64,000 nt of DNA, from NCBI GenBank assembly GCA_017642895.1, contig JAEPON010000003.1, positions 248,001 through 312,000 of the forward strand, in the 5' to 3' direction. Shown in pieces: positions 1 through 10,513 of this stretch. Origin of the DNA: Roseitalea sp. Its GTDB lineage: Bacteria; Pseudomonadota; Alphaproteobacteria; Rhizobiales; Rhizobiaceae. Made by a program: the position numbers and the translations under genes. Every line of letters begins with the position of its first letter. Positions within the stretch are counted from its first letter, which is position 1. The notes beneath the pieces are model-generated. The model was not told the origin of the DNA and ran no database searches. It saw nothing but the letters and a program-made list of their open reading frames with translations.

Positions 1-716
1 GGTCCGCCAAGGGTCTCCTGCGCATCGTTGAGGTCGCCGGCCACCTTCTCGGCGGCCATCATTGCGGTGCGCTTTTGGGCCAGCGCCTCCTCTTCACCCG
101 CTTCGGCGGCGAGTGTCGCCAGTTCATCGACCGAGGCGCGCAGGAAATCGGCTTCGCGCGCCGCCGCTTCAATGCGGGCACGCTGACGGGCGAGCGTCGC
201 GTCGGCCGCCTTGAACGCTCCATGCAGCCCGGCCACATGCGCCGCATCGGCGGTCAGGCCGCCAAACGCATCGAGCAGGTCGCGGTGAGACGCCGTATCG
301 ACCAGCGCACGATCGTCATGCTGGCCATGAATTTCCACAAGCTGCCGCCCCGCCTCGCGCAGGGTGGCAACGGAGACGGTCTGGTCGTTGACGAAGGCGC
401 GTGTGCGGCCGTCGGCACTCTGCACCCGGCGGAACATCACCGGTTCGCCCGGCTCCAGCGCAACGCCCGCGTCATCAAACAGGGCATGCAGCGGATGGCT
501 GGCCGGCAGATCGAACACCGCCGTGACCTGCCCGTCCTTTGCGCCCTGGCGCACAAGGCCCGCATCGCCGCGCCCGCCAAGCGCAAGGGAAAGAGCGTCC
601 AGGAGGATGGATTTGCCCGCGCCCGTCTCGCCGGTCAGGACGGCAAGGCCTGCCTCGAAACCGATCACGAGCTTGTCGATCAGCACGATGTCGCGAATCG
701 ACAGCTCGCTGAGCAT
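1..716 (-). CDS. recN: DNA repair protein RecN, N-terminal part (cut by window start)
   Basis: SMC-like ATPase that acts in double-strand break repair and recombination. The reading frame opens at an ATG at 716 and runs leftward without a stop to the window edge, so about 238 residues of the usual ~550 are visible. The N-terminus begins MLSELSIRDIVLIDKL, and a Walker A motif GETGAGKS lies near residues 29-36, both standard for RecN. Later come a QLVEIHGQHDD segment and an Ala/Glu/Arg-rich stretch that looks like the start of the coiled coil. It lies 16 bases downstream of bamD and looks co-transcribed with it; lpxC-bamD-recN is a usual order in rhizobial genomes. The ATPase C-terminal half (signature and Walker B) is outside the window and cannot be checked. 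Confidence 0.95.
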   Translation of the reverse strand, partial: MLSELSIRDIVLIDKLVIGFEAGLAVLTGETGAGKSILLDALSLALGGRGDAGLVRQGAKDGQVTAVFDLPASHPLHALFDDAGVALEPGEPVMFRRVQSADGRTRAFVNDQTVSVATLREAGRQLVEIHGQHDDRALVDTASHRDLLDAFGGLTADAAHVAGLHGAFKAADATLARQRARIEAAAREADFLRASVDELATLAAEAGEEEALAQKRTAMMAAEKVAGDLNDAQETLGG

Positions 717-732
717 CGCAAATGTGCCGGGA

Positions 733-1611
733 TCAGCCGCCGGCCGGGCGGTTCAGCGCATTCTGCGTGGCACGGGAAATCCACGAGCCGGCATTTTCTC
801 GCGGTTGCAGACCGCCGGTCGCCAGCAGCGCGTAGGAATCGGCATACCACTGGCTGTCGGGGAAATTGTGGCCCAGGATCGCCGCTGCCGTCTGCGCTTC
901 CGAAGCAAGCCCCATGGCGAAATAGGTTTCCGTCAGGCGGGCCAGAGCCTCTTCGACATGGCGCGTATTGCCATATTCCTCGACCACCAGCCGGAAACGC
1001 GGCAGCGAGGCGGCATATTCGCGCCGTTCAAGATAGTAGCGGCCGACCTGCATTTCCTTGCCGGCGAGCTGGTCTCGCGCGGCGCGGATCTTGGCCTTTG
1101 CGTCTTCCTCGTAGATCGAGTCCGGATAGCTTTCCAGGAGCCGGTTGAAATTCTGGATCGCCAGGCGCGTGTCGCGCTGATCGCGTGTCACCTCGGGCAT
1201 CTGCTTGAAGTAGGACAGACCGATAATGTACTGCGCGTAGGCTGCATCCTCGTGGGTGGGATAGAGGCTGACAAACCGCCGCGACGCCGAGATCGCATCG
1301 TTGAACTCGCCCATCTTGTAGGAGGTAAAGGCGGCCATCACGTTCGATTTGCGGGCAAATTCCGAATAGGGATGCTGCCGGTCGACGGCCTGGAACTTGC
1401 GCTGCGCTTCGCGCAACCGGCCGGTGTTCAGATTGGCAAGGCCCTGATTGTAGAGCACGTCCGCCGGTTCGATCGTATCGACATAGCTCGAAAGATCGAC
1501 GGAATCATTGTCGCGGGCGCAGCCGCTCACCCCGGCCGCAGCCAGTGCCGCAAAGGCCATCATCGTGCCGATGCGCATCACGCGCGATCCTGAAACTCGA
1601 TTGGCGCTCAT
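733..1611 (-). CDS. bamD: Outer membrane protein assembly factor BamD (ComL lipoprotein)
   Basis: Lipoprotein subunit of the BAM complex, which inserts beta-barrel proteins into the outer membrane. The N-terminus has a hydrophobic signal ending in a lipobox (GVSGC), so the mature protein would start at that Cys and be lipidated. The body is TPR-like, with repeats such as [21 protein letters not shown] and [20 protein letters not shown]; the spacing and length (about 290 aa) fit BamD. Three in-frame ATGs are possible (1623, 1611, 1578). I prefer 1611 because an AGGAG lies upstream, but 1578 also gives a normal 19-residue lipoprotein signal. It sits between lpxC and recN on the same strand. Confidence 0.93.
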   Translation of the reverse strand: MSANRVSGSRVMRIGTMMAFAALAAAGVSGCARDNDSVDLSSYVDTIEPADVLYNQGLANLNTGRLREAQRKFQAVDRQHPYSEFARKSNVMAAFTSYKMGEFNDAISASRRFVSLYPTHEDAAYAQYIIGLSYFKQMPEVTRDQRDTRLAIQNFNRLLESYPDSIYEEDAKAKIRAARDQLAGKEMQVGRYYLERREYAASLPRFRLVVEEYGNTRHVEEALARLTETYFAMGLASEAQTAAAILGHNFPDSQWYADSYALLATGGLQPRENAGSWISRATQNALNRPAGG

Positions 1612-1762
1612 GAGCCAGCCCATCTCCTACTGCACATGACGGCCATCAGACCGCCGCGCGAACACCCGCCCGTTTACCCGCACGGGACCCTTCCGGCAAC
1701 GCCTGCAAAGAAATTGGCGCTATTTTGTGGCGATCGCCGTCAACGGCACGTCCCGGGGCCGG

Positions 1763-2716
1763 TCAAACCGCCCAAGGCGCATAGACCTGGCCCGTCACCG
1801 CGACCAGGTCCCGGGCATAGACGACCGCATGCGGCACCGGCGTTTCGACGATCTCGTAAGCGGCCGGATCGGCCAGAAGCGCGCGCAGCGCAATCGCATT
1901 CAGCCGGTGGCCACCGCGATAGGACGAAAAACAGCCGATGAAATTGGCACCGGCCAGCGCCAGATCACCCACCGCATCCAGCGTCTTGTGCCGCACGAAC
2001 TCGTCGGAATAGCGCAGGCCCTCGCAATTGACGATCGCATGATCATCGCCGATGACAACCGAATTGCCCAGCGACGACCCCAGCGCATGGCCGGACGCCC
2101 AGAGCCGCTCGACATCCTTCATGAAGCCGAAGGTGCGCGCGTCGGCCAGTTCCCCGCAGAACACATCACCGTCAATTTCGCCGCGGAACTCCTGCCGCCC
2201 GATCGCCTTGCTTTCGAAATCGATGACGATCTCGTAGCGCGTGCCTTCATGTGGGCGGAACTCCGCCCACGAACCGCCATGCTCGACACGCACGGTTTTC
2301 TTCACGCGGATATAGCGGCGTTTGACCAGATGGTGCTCGATGCCCGCTTCCTCGATCGCAGCGATGAAAATGCGGGCGCTGCCATCCATGATCGGGACTT
2401 CGGACGCATCGATCTCGACGACAACATTGTCAAGCCCGAGCGCCGAAAAGGCAGCCATGATATGCTCGATGGTCGAAACGTGAATGCCGGCGGGATCACC
2501 CAGCATCGTGCACAGGTCGGTTGCTCCGACCTGGGAAACGACGGCGGGCAGATCGACCTTCGAGCCATCATCAAGAACGCGCCGGAACACGACACCGGTG
2601 TTCGGTTCGGCCGGGTGCAGCGTGATCGACACTTCCGCGCCCGTGTGTACGCCAATTCCCGACAGGCTTACTGCTTTGCGCAGTGATGCCTGATAGGCCC
2701 GCAGATCAGTCCCCAT
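1763..2716 (-). CDS. lpxC: UDP-3-O-acyl-N-acetylglucosamine deacetylase LpxC
   Basis: Zinc-dependent deacetylase that carries out the committed step of lipid A synthesis in the cytoplasm. The 317-residue length is normal. The zinc ligands are visible as His85 in STIEHIMAA and as His243 and Asp247 in HKTLDAVGDLAL; His270 in RGGH is the expected active-site histidine. The N-terminus matches the family (LRKAVSLSGIGVHTG). An AAGGAAAG sequence precedes the ATG. It follows ftsZ on the same strand, but a 269-bp gap with a strong hairpin separates them, so lpxC probably has its own promoter. Confidence 0.97.
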   Translation of the reverse strand: MGTDLRAYQASLRKAVSLSGIGVHTGAEVSITLHPAEPNTGVVFRRVLDDGSKVDLPAVVSQVGATDLCTMLGDPAGIHVSTIEHIMAAFSALGLDNVVVEIDASEVPIMDGSARIFIAAIEEAGIEHHLVKRRYIRVKKTVRVEHGGSWAEFRPHEGTRYEIVIDFESKAIGRQEFRGEIDGDVFCGELADARTFGFMKDVERLWASGHALGSSLGNSVVIGDDHAIVNCEGLRYSDEFVRHKTLDAVGDLALAGANFIGCFSSYRGGHRLNAIALRALLADPAAYEIVETPVPHAVVYARDLVAVTGQVYAPWAV

Positions 2717-2926
2717 GAGCTTTCCTTGCTCTTATTGTTATGCGAAACGTCCCGTTCCCGGACCTGTTTCAACACGTCTGTCGAAGGGACACCCTCTCCA
2801 CTTCGCGCCGTACATTAGTCGCGAGTCGCCAAAACGGCCAAATCACGGATGATTACCGCATGTAACGCGTCCAACCCGCCGGTTGCATGCATTCACCAGT
2901 ACAATCAGTGGCTTAACAAATAACCA

Positions 2927-2949
2927 ACGGGGCGCCGGTGGCGCCCCGT
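2927..2949 (-). terminator. Hairpin terminator after ftsZ
   Basis: A perfect 10-bp GC-rich inverted repeat (arms 2927-2936 and 2940-2949, loop GGT) lies 37 bases past the ftsZ stop. On the minus strand it is followed by a T-rich stretch (TTGGTTATTTGTT), as in an intrinsic terminator. The rest of the 2717-2985 gap is somewhat AT-richer and probably holds the lpxC promoter; I saw no reading frame in it. Confidence 0.6.
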
Positions 2950-2985
2950 CAGCGGGTTAAAGTTTGGTAAGGCAGCCAGACGAAA

Positions 2986-4788
2986 TCAGTTGGCCTGACG
3001 ACGCAGAAACGCCGGAATTTCAAGCTGGTCATCGCTGTCGGCGACCGCCCGCGGTGCCTGCGCCCGGCCATGATCGTCAAGCTGGCCCTTGCGCGGGGCG
3101 TAAAGCGCGGCGTCGGCGCCAAGCGTGCGGCGCGGTTGCCCGGCATCCTGCTCGATCGTTCCGGCGGGCCGCAGGCGCGGTGGCTCGGGCGCGTCCGTTT
3201 CGTCCTTGCGCGAAAGGCCGTGCGTCAGCCGCTTGAGCAGGCCCAGCGGGCCGCGCTCGTCATGGGCCTCATCGTCGGGCAGACCGGCTTCGCGGGCCTC
3301 CACCTCGGCCTGCACCATGGGCGGGAAGTCTTCGACCTGCGGCATGCGCGGCTGCGGGGTCGGCACTTCGGCCAGGGGCGCTTGCGCTGGTGCCGGATCG
3401 GGCATTTGCGTCGCCTGAACCGTTGCGCTCGCCATCACGGGCGCCGCGGAAGGCACCTCGGTTGCCGGCCGGGCCGGCATCGACTGCGGCGCCGATTGGA
3501 ACAGCCGGCTCTGTGGCCTGAAGTCGCCGTCGGCCTGCGCCGGTTCCGGCGCCGAGCCGGTTGCCGCCGTCACCGTCATCTCGAAAGCGGCCATGTCGCG
3601 TTCGGTCTCGGCGATCACATCGTCGCTGGCCGACGGTGCCGGCGACGCAGGCGTGCGCGCAGGGCTTGCCGCCGGGGCGGCAGGGGCCGATGGCTGGCTG
3701 CGCGGGGCCGGCCGCAGCACCGATGGATTTTCGGCATCGTTTTGGGGTTTGGCGGCAGGCGCTGCCGCGCCGGTCACCGCGCGCGGGATCGCCGTTGCGG
3801 CCGGACGCGTCGCGGTGGCTTCGCCCGATTCGATGCCCGTCGCCACCACGGAGACACGGATCAGCCCTTCGAGCGACTCGTCAAACGTCGCGCCCAGAAT
3901 GATGTTGGCGTCCTGGTCGACCTCTTCGCGGATGCGCGTTGCCGCCTCGTCCACCTCGAACAGGGTCATGTCCCGGCCGCCGGTGATCGAGATCAAAAGG
4001 CCGCCGGCGCCCTTCATCGAGGTTTCGTCGAGCAGCGGATTGGCGATCGCCGCTTCGGCAGCCGTCATCGCCCGGCCTTCGCCGGACGCTTCGCCCGTGC
4101 CCATCATCGCCTTGCCCATGTCGCGCATCACCGAGCGCACATCGGCAAAATCGAGGTTGATGAGCCCTTCCTTCACCATCAGGTCGGTGATGCAGGCCAC
4201 GCCCGAATAGAGCACCTGGTCGGCCATGCCGAACGCGTCGGCAAAGGTGGTCTTGTCGTTGGCGATGCGGAACAGGTTCTGGTTCGGGATGACGATCAGC
4301 GTATCAACATTGGCCTGCAGTTCCTCAATGCCGCTGTCGGCGGTGCGCATGCGGCGCTGGCCCTCGAAGTGGAACGGCTTGGTGACCACGCCGACGGTCA
4401 GGATGCCGCGTTCGCGCGCCGCGCGGGCCACGACCGGTGCCGCGCCGGTGCCGGTACCGCCGCCCATGCCGGCGGTGACAAAGCACATATGCGTCGAATT
4501 GAGGTGATCATTGATCTCGTCGATGCATTCCTCGGCCGCCGCGCGGCCCACATCGGGCTGCGAACCGGCGCCCAGCCCCTCGGTGACACCCATGCCGAGC
4601 TGGATGATCCGGCCCGCCTTGTTCATCGACAGCGCCTGCGCGTCGGTGTTGGCAACCACGAACTCGACGCCGTCAAGGCCGCCCGTGATCATGTTGTTGA
4701 CGGCATTGCCGCCGCCGCCGCCGACGCCGAACACGGTGATCCTCGGCTTGAGCTCGGTGATGTCCGGCTTTTGGAGATTGATTGTCAT
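2986..4788 (-). CDS. ftsZ: Cell division protein FtsZ with long C-terminal linker
   Basis: Tubulin-like GTPase that forms the Z ring at midcell. I chose the ATG at 4788 ([10 protein letters not shown]...), which has a GAGG Shine-Dalgarno; an upstream in-frame ATG at 4875 would overlap ftsA. That gives 600 residues. The GTPase domain fills the first ~320 residues, with the [13 protein letters not shown] phosphate loop at 21-33 and the tubulin signature GGGTGTG at 109-115. A disordered Pro/Ala/Gln-rich linker of about 250 residues follows, and the last residues [12 protein letters not shown] are the conserved tail that binds FtsA. The long linker is typical of Alphaproteobacteria. It lies 65 bases downstream of ftsA. 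Confidence 0.98.
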   Translation of the reverse strand: MTINLQKPDITELKPRITVFGVGGGGGNAVNNMITGGLDGVEFVVANTDAQALSMNKAGRIIQLGMGVTEGLGAGSQPDVGRAAAEECIDEINDHLNSTHMCFVTAGMGGGTGTGAAPVVARAARERGILTVGVVTKPFHFEGQRRMRTADSGIEELQANVDTLIVIPNQNLFRIANDKTTFADAFGMADQVLYSGVACITDLMVKEGLINLDFADVRSVMRDMGKAMMGTGEASGEGRAMTAAEAAIANPLLDETSMKGAGGLLISITGGRDMTLFEVDEAATRIREEVDQDANIILGATFDESLEGLIRVSVVATGIESGEATATRPAATAIPRAVTGAAAPAAKPQNDAENPSVLRPAPRSQPSAPAAPAASPARTPASPAPSASDDVIAETERDMAAFEMTVTAATGSAPEPAQADGDFRPQSRLFQSAPQSMPARPATEVPSAAPVMASATVQATQMPDPAPAQAPLAEVPTPQPRMPQVEDFPPMVQAEVEAREAGLPDDEAHDERGPLGLLKRLTHGLSRKDETDAPEPPRLRPAGTIEQDAGQPRRTLGADAALYAPRKGQLDDHGRAQAPRAVADSDDQLEIPAFLRRQAN

Positions 4789-4853
4789 GGTTTCATCCTC
4801 TGTGTGTGCCAGACCGGCCTGCGGCGCTGGGGCCTTGTTGCCATCATCCGTGT

Positions 4854-6173
4854 CTAGAAGCTCTCTTTTATCCATTGTGTCATCCGCCCGAGCGGCCCTT
4901 CTGTTCCGGTCAGCCTGACCGACGCGGTTCCACGAAAACGTTCGCTTGAATGGTCGTTGGCCGCCACCTGCGGATAGACCATCAGGCCGACGGCGGCGGC
5001 AAAGGCCGGCCCCTTGGCGGCCGCCGGAAGGCCGCGCACGCCCAGCGGGCGCCCGATCCGCACATTGCGGCCAAGCGTCCGGCGCGCCATGTCGGCGAGC
5101 CCGCCCAGTTGCGCCGCCCCGCCCGTCAAGACGACCCGCTTGCCAACGACCGACGAATAGCCCGAGGCATTGATGCGCTCGCGCAGCATTTCCAGCGTCT
5201 CCTCGACACGCGCGGCGATGATGCGGTTCAAAAGGCTGCGCGGGATCTGGTGCCCGCCATCATCGCCATCCTCGCCCATCGCCGGCACCTGGATGATGTC
5301 GCGGTCATCGACCGACGTCGCGATCACCGACCCCTGCATGACCTTGAGCCGCTCGGCATCCTCAAGCCGGCAATTGAGCCCGCGTGCAATGTCCATCGTG
5401 ACGTGATGTCCACCCAGCGGGATCGTCTCGGCATGCACGAAGCGGCGCTCCGAAAAGATCGCGATGGACGTGGTGCCACCGCCCATGTCGACACAGGCGC
5501 AGCCCAGTTCGAGTTCGTCGTCAACCAGTGTCGCCAGGCCGCTCGCATAGGGCGTCGAAACAAGCGTTTCGATCGTCAGGTGGGCGCGGTTGATCGCCAG
5601 TTCGAGATTGCGCACCGGCGCGGCATCGGCCGACAGAAGGTGCATGTTCAGCGCCAGCTCGCTGCCGATCATGCCACGCGGGTCGACAATGCCGCGCTCG
5701 CCATCGAGCATGTGGTCGATCGGCAGAAGGTGGACGACATGGCGGTCGACGCGCGCCGCCCGGGCGATCGCCGCGCGCAGCACCTGCTCGATCTCGCGCG
5801 CCGAAACCGGCTTGTCCCTGAGCGGCAGCGTCGCCGTGCAGATCGACGATTTCGGCCGACCCGCGCTCAGATTGACGATCATCGAATCGACGGTGACGCC
5901 GGCCATCCGCTCGGCTGCCTCCACGGCATGGCGGATCGCCCGCTCGGCCGCGTCCAGATCGACGAGAACGCCCGACTTGATGCCGAGCGATCGCGTATGA
6001 CCGATGCCGATCACCTCGCCCTGGTGGGTCCGGCCGGACAGAAAGCGGCCCGTCTCGGACGGCATCATCTTCGCGATCATGCAGACCGTCTTGGTGCTGC
6101 CCAGATCAAGCACGGTGACCGTCGCCATGCGGCGGCTGCGCTTGGGTGCTTCTGGCGTGCGGGTGGGCGCCAT
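4854..6173 (-). CDS. ftsA: Cell division protein FtsA
   Basis: Actin-fold ATPase that tethers FtsZ to the inner membrane. Family features include the phosphate-1 region [17 protein letters not shown] near the N-terminus, the second phosphate motif [14 protein letters not shown] mid-protein, the [13 protein letters not shown] adenosine motif, and an amphipathic C-terminal end ([11 protein letters not shown]) that would bind the membrane. The length of 439 aa is normal. The start codon overlaps the ftsQ stop as TGATG, a translational-coupling arrangement. An internal ATG (MATVTVLD, at 6128) is an alternative start. Confidence 0.97.
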   Translation of the reverse strand: MAPTRTPEAPKRSRRMATVTVLDLGSTKTVCMIAKMMPSETGRFLSGRTHQGEVIGIGHTRSLGIKSGVLVDLDAAERAIRHAVEAAERMAGVTVDSMIVNLSAGRPKSSICTATLPLRDKPVSAREIEQVLRAAIARAARVDRHVVHLLPIDHMLDGERGIVDPRGMIGSELALNMHLLSADAAPVRNLELAINRAHLTIETLVSTPYASGLATLVDDELELGCACVDMGGGTTSIAIFSERRFVHAETIPLGGHHVTMDIARGLNCRLEDAERLKVMQGSVIATSVDDRDIIQVPAMGEDGDDGGHQIPRSLLNRIIAARVEETLEMLRERINASGYSSVVGKRVVLTGGAAQLGGLADMARRTLGRNVRIGRPLGVRGLPAAAKGPAFAAAVGLMVYPQVAANDHSSERFRGTASVRLTGTEGPLGRMTQWIKESF

Positions 6174-7108
6174 CAGATGCGGTTCCCCCGCCTTGTCCGT
6201 TCACGTGCGTCTTCGCGCGCCTCGATCAGCGCCTTTCGCGCATCAAGCGCATTGCCGGTCAGCGCGAACAACGTCCGGTCCTCGAACCGCATGTCGATGG
6301 CGGCAAGATCGCGGCCGAACACATCGAGTTCGTCCTGCATCGTCACCAAACGTTCAAGCGCCCGTTCGACGCCCGTCTCCGGCAGGCGGATCGTGATGCC
6401 ATTGTCCAATCGCAAGTCCCAGCGACGCTGGCCGACGCGGATGTGCGCGCGCACGCGATCGGCAACCGCCGGATATTGCTGCACGGTGGCGACAAAACCG
6501 GCGCCTGTTTCAGCGGCGCCCTTGCCGACCAGAAGCGGCAGCGCGGCAAGGCGCGGATGGGCGGCGTAACCGCCGATCACCGTGCCGTCCAGCTCGATCA
6601 CGGACAGCGCTTCGCCGGTCTGCCAGACGGCAAACGGCGCGCGTTCACCGACCTCGACGACCAGCTTGGAGGGATAGACCTTGGCGATGCGCGCGCTGGC
6701 GATCCATGGCAAGTCTGTGAGCGATGCGCGGGCGGCGACCGGCTCGATCGAGACCAGGGAGCGCCTGCCATCAAGCCCGAGCGCGGCGAAGACATCATCG
6801 ACCGGCGTGTAGGTGTTGCCTGAAAGCTCGATCTCTTCGACGGCAAAACCCATGGCGGCAGTCGCCTGCTCAACCGTCCGGCCGAACTGGCCGCCAAGAA
6901 CCGAACCGTAGAGGATTGCGCCGCCGATCACCGCGCCGAACAGCATGGTTTCTGTGCGCGGCGGCACGGAGACATCGCCGGAAACCAGACGCCGGGCGAA
7001 CCGGACCGGCCGGCGCAGCGCGCGCGGCAGCACCCGGGCGCGTGACGCGCACCTTGCCGAAGCCGCGCCGGCTCCCGCTCCGTTCCGATCTGACGTCAAC
7101 GCATGCAA
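6173..7108 (-). CDS. ftsQ: Cell division protein FtsQ
   Basis: Bitopic inner-membrane divisome protein. It has a basic cytoplasmic N-terminus, one membrane segment ([18 protein letters not shown]), then a POTRA domain ([21 protein letters not shown]) and the FtsQ beta domain ([19 protein letters not shown]). The start is uncertain. The frame can open at a GTG at 7129 that overlaps ddl by 34 nt, or at a TTG at 7108 with GGAGGA six bases upstream; I chose the latter. A TTG at 7099 would form a 4-nt TTGA overlap with the ddl stop. Whichever is used, it is translated tightly with ddl and ftsA. Confidence 0.9.
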   Translation of the reverse strand: MHALTSDRNGAGAGAASARCASRARVLPRALRRPVRFARRLVSGDVSVPPRTETMLFGAVIGGAILYGSVLGGQFGRTVEQATAAMGFAVEEIELSGNTYTPVDDVFAALGLDGRRSLVSIEPVAARASLTDLPWIASARIAKVYPSKLVVEVGERAPFAVWQTGEALSVIELDGTVIGGYAAHPRLAALPLLVGKGAAETGAGFVATVQQYPAVADRVRAHIRVGQRRWDLRLDNGITIRLPETGVERALERLVTMQDELDVFGRDLAAIDMRFEDRTLFALTGNALDARKALIEAREDARERTRRGNRI

Positions 7109-8022
7109 GTTGCGTCCTCCACCATCCACTCAAGCAATTCACCAAACGCATGACCGGCATGAAGGGCGATTTCCGGAACCAGCGAGGTCGCGGTCATCCC
7201 TGGTTGCGTGTTGATTTCCAGCCAGATCAGCTCCCCGTCCTCGGAGAACCGGTCATCGTAGCGAAAATCCGAACGCGTCACGCCCCGGCACCCGAACGCC
7301 TGATGTGCTTTGAGCGCCAGTTTCGTTATCGTTTGGTAAATATTTGGTGAAATTTCAGCCGGGCAGACATGTTTTGAACCACCTGAAACATATTTTGAAT
7401 CATAGTCGTAGAACTGGTGGCCAACCGGAATGATTTCGGTCACCCCAAGCGCCACATCGCCCATCACCGCGCATGTCAGCTCGCGCCCGTGGATGTAGCG
7501 CTCGACCATCACCCGGTCGCCATAGGCCCATTCATCGGACGTGATGACCTGCGGCGGATGCGCCTGGTCTGCCTTGACGATGACGACGCCGAAGCTCGAC
7601 CCCTCGGCCACCGGCTTGACCACATAGGGCGGCTGCATCGGGTGCTTGGAGGTAAAATCGTGCCGGTCCATGACCTTGGATTCGGCGACCGGAATGCCGT
7701 GGGTCTTCGCCAGCCGCTTGGACATGTCCTTGTCCATGGCGACGGCCGTCGCCAGAACGCCGGAATGGGTATACGGAATCTCGAGAAATTCGAGGATGCC
7801 CTGGATCGTGCCATCCTCGCCGAACGGGCCATGCAGCGCGTTGAAGGCGACGTCCGGCCTCAGATCGGCCAGCGTCCGGGCGATGTCACGCGTCACATCG
7901 ACCCGGGTGACGCGATAGCCGACGCGTTCCAGTTCGTCCGCGCATTCGGTCCCCGAACTCAGGCTCACCGGCCGTTCGGAGGAAAATCCACCCATCAGGA
8001 CGGCGACATGTTTCTTGGTCAT
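7096..8022 (-). CDS. ddl: D-alanine--D-alanine ligase
   Basis: ATP-grasp enzyme that makes the D-Ala-D-Ala dipeptide for peptidoglycan precursors. I chose the ATG at 8022 ([16 protein letters not shown]), preceded by GGAGAG; that gives 308 aa, normal for DdlB. Family motifs are seen: the N-terminal [23 protein letters not shown], the ATP-grasp [11 protein letters not shown], and [20 protein letters not shown] at the C-terminus. In most relatives ddl directly follows murB, but here 6.3 kb of other genes come between. It is 110 bases downstream of the MATE gene on the same strand. Confidence 0.97.
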   Translation of the reverse strand: MTKKHVAVLMGGFSSERPVSLSSGTECADELERVGYRVTRVDVTRDIARTLADLRPDVAFNALHGPFGEDGTIQGILEFLEIPYTHSGVLATAVAMDKDMSKRLAKTHGIPVAESKVMDRHDFTSKHPMQPPYVVKPVAEGSSFGVVIVKADQAHPPQVITSDEWAYGDRVMVERYIHGRELTCAVMGDVALGVTEIIPVGHQFYDYDSKYVSGGSKHVCPAEISPNIYQTITKLALKAHQAFGCRGVTRSDFRYDDRFSEDGELIWLEINTQPGMTATSLVPEIALHAGHAFGELLEWMVEDATCMR

Positions 8023-8132
8023 GGTCTCTCCGGTGTTGCGCGCACGGCCGGCGCACGGCACCGGACGGCGCAATCATAGGCTGCGAAACTTGACGCACGC
8101 TGGAATGGTGCGGGACCGCCGGGTGCCCGCCG

Positions 8133-9521
8133 TCAAGGGCCGATATTGGGCCGCAGCGCGAAAAATCGGTGGCTGAGCAGGATCGCGGCGACCAGCAGAC
8201 CGAGCGCCATGCCGATCCAGACGCCGATGCCACCGAGCCCCAGCGGGAAGGCCAGAAGCCAGCCCAGGAACAGGCCGACCGGCCAATAGGCAAAGACCGC
8301 GATGATCATCGGCACGCGCGTATCCTTGAGCCCGCGCAAAAGCGCGGCGGCAATTGCTTGGGCACTGTCGACGAGCTGGAAGCATGCGCCGACGATCAGA
8401 AGCGGCACCGCATAGGCAAGCACCGCCGCCGTGTCCGGGTTGGTCTCGTCCAGAAACAGCGCGATCAGTGTTTCGGGGATCGCAAAGAACAGCACCGCGC
8501 TTGTCGCCGCAAAGGCCAGACACATGGCCATGACGGTCTTGGCGGCCCGGTCCAGCCCGACCGGATCGCCGCGGCCGTGATAGTGGCCAACCCGCGCGGT
8601 CGCCGCCTGCGCCATGCCCATCGGCACCATGAAGGCGAGCGATGCCAGTTGCAGCGCGATGCCGTGCGCGGCGAGTGCGACGACGCTGATCCAGCCCATG
8701 AAGAGCGAGGAGAAGATGAAAAGACCCGTCTCGGCGGTGATCATCATGCCGATCGGCAGGCCGATGCGGAACACCTCTCCAAAGGCCGGCCAGTCCGGCC
8801 GCCAAAAGCGCACGAACATCTCATAGGGCCGCGCCCGCTCATTGAGCGTCGCATAAGCGACCAGCAGCCCGAAGATCAGAAGGTTGGTGGCGAGCGTTGC
8901 GATCGCCGCGCCCCGCATGCCCAGTTCTGGCGCGCCCCAATTGCCGAAGATGAGCGCCCAGTTCAAAAGCGCGTTGAGCACGACGCCGGCCATTGTCGCC
9001 CAGAACACGATCCGCGTGCGCTCGATCACCGTCAGAAAGCCGCGCAGCGTCCACCACAAGAGCAACGGGAACATCGACCATTGCGCGATGCGCATATAGA
9101 TGCGCGACAGTTCGGCGACCGCCTCGTCCTGTCCGAGTGCCAGCATGATCGGCTCGATGAACCACAGGACGGGCATGACGGCCAGGCAATAGAGCGCGCC
9201 GACCCACAGCCCCATGCGCACCGAGCGCCGCACCTGGCGGTGGTCGCCCTGCCCTTCGGCGGCGGCCGCCATCGGCAGCACCGCATAGGCAAAGCCGGCG
9301 CCGAACATCATGATGGTGAAAAGGAGCTGCGTTGCGATCGAGCCGGCGGCCAGTTCGGTGACGCCATACCAGCCCAGCATCACCGTGTCGGTCGTGTTCA
9401 TCGCCATGCCGCCGAGTTGCGATCCGACCAGCGGCACGCCGAGCGCCAGCGTCGCCCGCCCATGGGCGGACCAGCTCATCGGCGCGGGCGCCGAGCCAAG
9501 GCTGTGCGATGCTGTGCTCAT
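8133..9521 (-). CDS. MATE family multidrug/toxin efflux transporter (NorM-like)
   Basis: Twelve-helix inner-membrane cation-coupled exporter. The 462-residue protein shows the MATE pattern: N-terminal GVPLVGSQLGGMAMNTTDTVMLGWYG, a second half beginning near GLPIGMMITAETGLFIFSSLFMGW, and hydrophobic helices throughout. The substrate cannot be inferred from sequence. It is the last gene of the block that separates murB from ddl and lies just upstream of ddl on the same strand, so read-through into ddl is possible. Confidence 0.9.
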   Translation of the reverse strand: MSTASHSLGSAPAPMSWSAHGRATLALGVPLVGSQLGGMAMNTTDTVMLGWYGVTELAAGSIATQLLFTIMMFGAGFAYAVLPMAAAAEGQGDHRQVRRSVRMGLWVGALYCLAVMPVLWFIEPIMLALGQDEAVAELSRIYMRIAQWSMFPLLLWWTLRGFLTVIERTRIVFWATMAGVVLNALLNWALIFGNWGAPELGMRGAAIATLATNLLIFGLLVAYATLNERARPYEMFVRFWRPDWPAFGEVFRIGLPIGMMITAETGLFIFSSLFMGWISVVALAAHGIALQLASLAFMVPMGMAQAATARVGHYHGRGDPVGLDRAAKTVMAMCLAFAATSAVLFFAIPETLIALFLDETNPDTAAVLAYAVPLLIVGACFQLVDSAQAIAAALLRGLKDTRVPMIIAVFAYWPVGLFLGWLLAFPLGLGGIGVWIGMALGLLVAAILLSHRFFALRPNIGP

Positions 9522-9616
9522 CGTCCGCCTCTACGCCCGCCAAAGCGCCCTGCCAAGCCCGATCTTGTGATCGTTACAATGGCGATCGAGAACGGCCCGC
9601 CCGACGGCGGACGCTC

Positions 9617-9970
9617 TCAGAGCCGCAGCGGCGTGCGGTCGTGGCGTTCCTTCACCGCGGCAACCTCGCGCATCATGACGGACAAATCCTCGATCGCGTG
9701 CCGCTCATCCTCGGTCAGCTCCTGTTCGGGCTTGAAGTGTTTGAGCAGCACCATGAGCACGTCGCCCATCCGCCCCAGCTGCTTGCCGTAGGAGCCCACT
9801 TCGTCAAGCACCGCCTGCTCGACTTCCGGTGCGCTGGACCGGCCGAAATTGACATTGATCAGCCCGACCTGGCTGCCGGTTGCCGTGAACATCGAGTTCC
9901 ACTGCTCGAACCATTGCGAGACGTCCCCGGACGGAAACTCGATCTTGATGGGGCGATAAACCTGGTTCAT
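9617..9970 (-). CDS. Small conserved-looking hypothetical protein
   Basis: I do not recognise this family. The ATG at 9970 (MNQVYRPIKIEFPSG) has a GAGGGA upstream; an earlier in-frame ATG at 10006 is less likely. The product has 117 residues, no signal peptide and no membrane segment, and looks soluble. The C-terminal half is helical and charged (LKHFKPEQELTEDERHAIEDLSVMMREVAAVKERHD). The sequence GLINVNFGRSSAPEVEQAVLDEVGS is the most distinctive part. It lies 95 bases upstream of the MATE gene on the same strand. Confidence 0.6.
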   Translation of the reverse strand: MNQVYRPIKIEFPSGDVSQWFEQWNSMFTATGSQVGLINVNFGRSSAPEVEQAVLDEVGSYGKQLGRMGDVLMVLLKHFKPEQELTEDERHAIEDLSVMMREVAAVKERHDRTPLRL

Positions 9971-10214
9971 GACGCGCGTCCCTCGGCTATGCTTGTGATG
10001 CTGCATTGCAGCATAAAATGGCGCTGTCGGGAAGAGTTGATGTATTGGCCGATGGTCCGGTGCGGATCATTTCATCCGCGTCTTGGCATCCTGCTTGGCC
10101 CAAAGCGGAGCTTGGCATCTACAAGTGCCGTCCGGATCCATGACTGCTTGATGACATCCAGAAGATTTGAAATTCAATGGTGATTTGTTCGTTTGTTGGA
10201 CGCAATGAATACAT

Positions 10215-10242
10215 TTGAAATATCGAATGTTGGTGATATTGT
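10215..10242 (+). promoter_or_regulatory. Candidate promoter of the small-protein/HxxxH-enzyme pair
   Basis: TTGAAA at 10215-10220, a 16-nt spacer, then TATTGT at 10237-10242; a second AT-rich element, TATAAA, is at 10254-10259. The stretch from about 10140 to 10290 is clearly AT-richer than the neighbouring genes. It lies directly upstream of the strong GGAGGAA ribosome site of the next gene. This is read by eye only. Confidence 0.4.
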
Positions 10243-10282
10243 ATCGATGCGCATATAAAGTGCAATAGTGGAGGAAATTTGA

Positions 10283-10513
10283 ATGGAATCGAAGAGAGAT
10301 GTTTTGGAAATTCACCTGACCGAAATAGCAAAGTTCGATTTGCCGGACGAGGTGAAGCAATCGCTGAGTGACGACATGTTGCGTGGCAAGGGTTTTGAGG
10401 CCTGCCACCAGGCAATCCGGGCACAAACCGGCATTTGGGTGCCCGAACTGGAGCAGGTGTTCAAGGATCTCGACAAACTGCTCGGGCTTCCCACGCCGGC
10501 AATGGTGAAGTGA
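10283..10513 (+). CDS. Small 76-aa protein, possible precursor or partner of the next enzyme
   Basis: A 76-residue soluble protein with no signal peptide, beginning MESKRDVLEIHLTEIAK and ending LGLPTPAMVK. It has a strong GGAGGAA Shine-Dalgarno and sits in AT-rich DNA on the strand opposite to the surrounding cluster. Its stop codon overlaps the GTG start of the downstream gene as GTGA, so the two are probably made together. I do not recognise the family. Because the partner resembles HExxH-type peptide-modifying enzymes, this could be a RiPP precursor with a helical leader, but no repeated core or protease site is visible. A small partner protein, or an unrelated function, is equally possible. 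Confidence 0.65.
   Translation: MESKRDVLEIHLTEIAKFDLPDEVKQSLSDDMLRGKGFEACHQAIRAQTGIWVPELEQVFKDLDKLLGLPTPAMVK

Noticed and set aside
75..1593. Long plus-strand open frames opposite recN and bamD
   Set aside because: They mirror the GC-rich third positions of the real minus-strand genes and have no recognisable domain; the same holds for the long plus-strand frames opposite lpxC, ftsZ, ftsA, MATE, ftsI, hisD, murA and others.
1715..1743. TTGACG on the minus strand as a bamD promoter
   Set aside because: No -10 element at a good distance was found, and the bamD start itself is uncertain.
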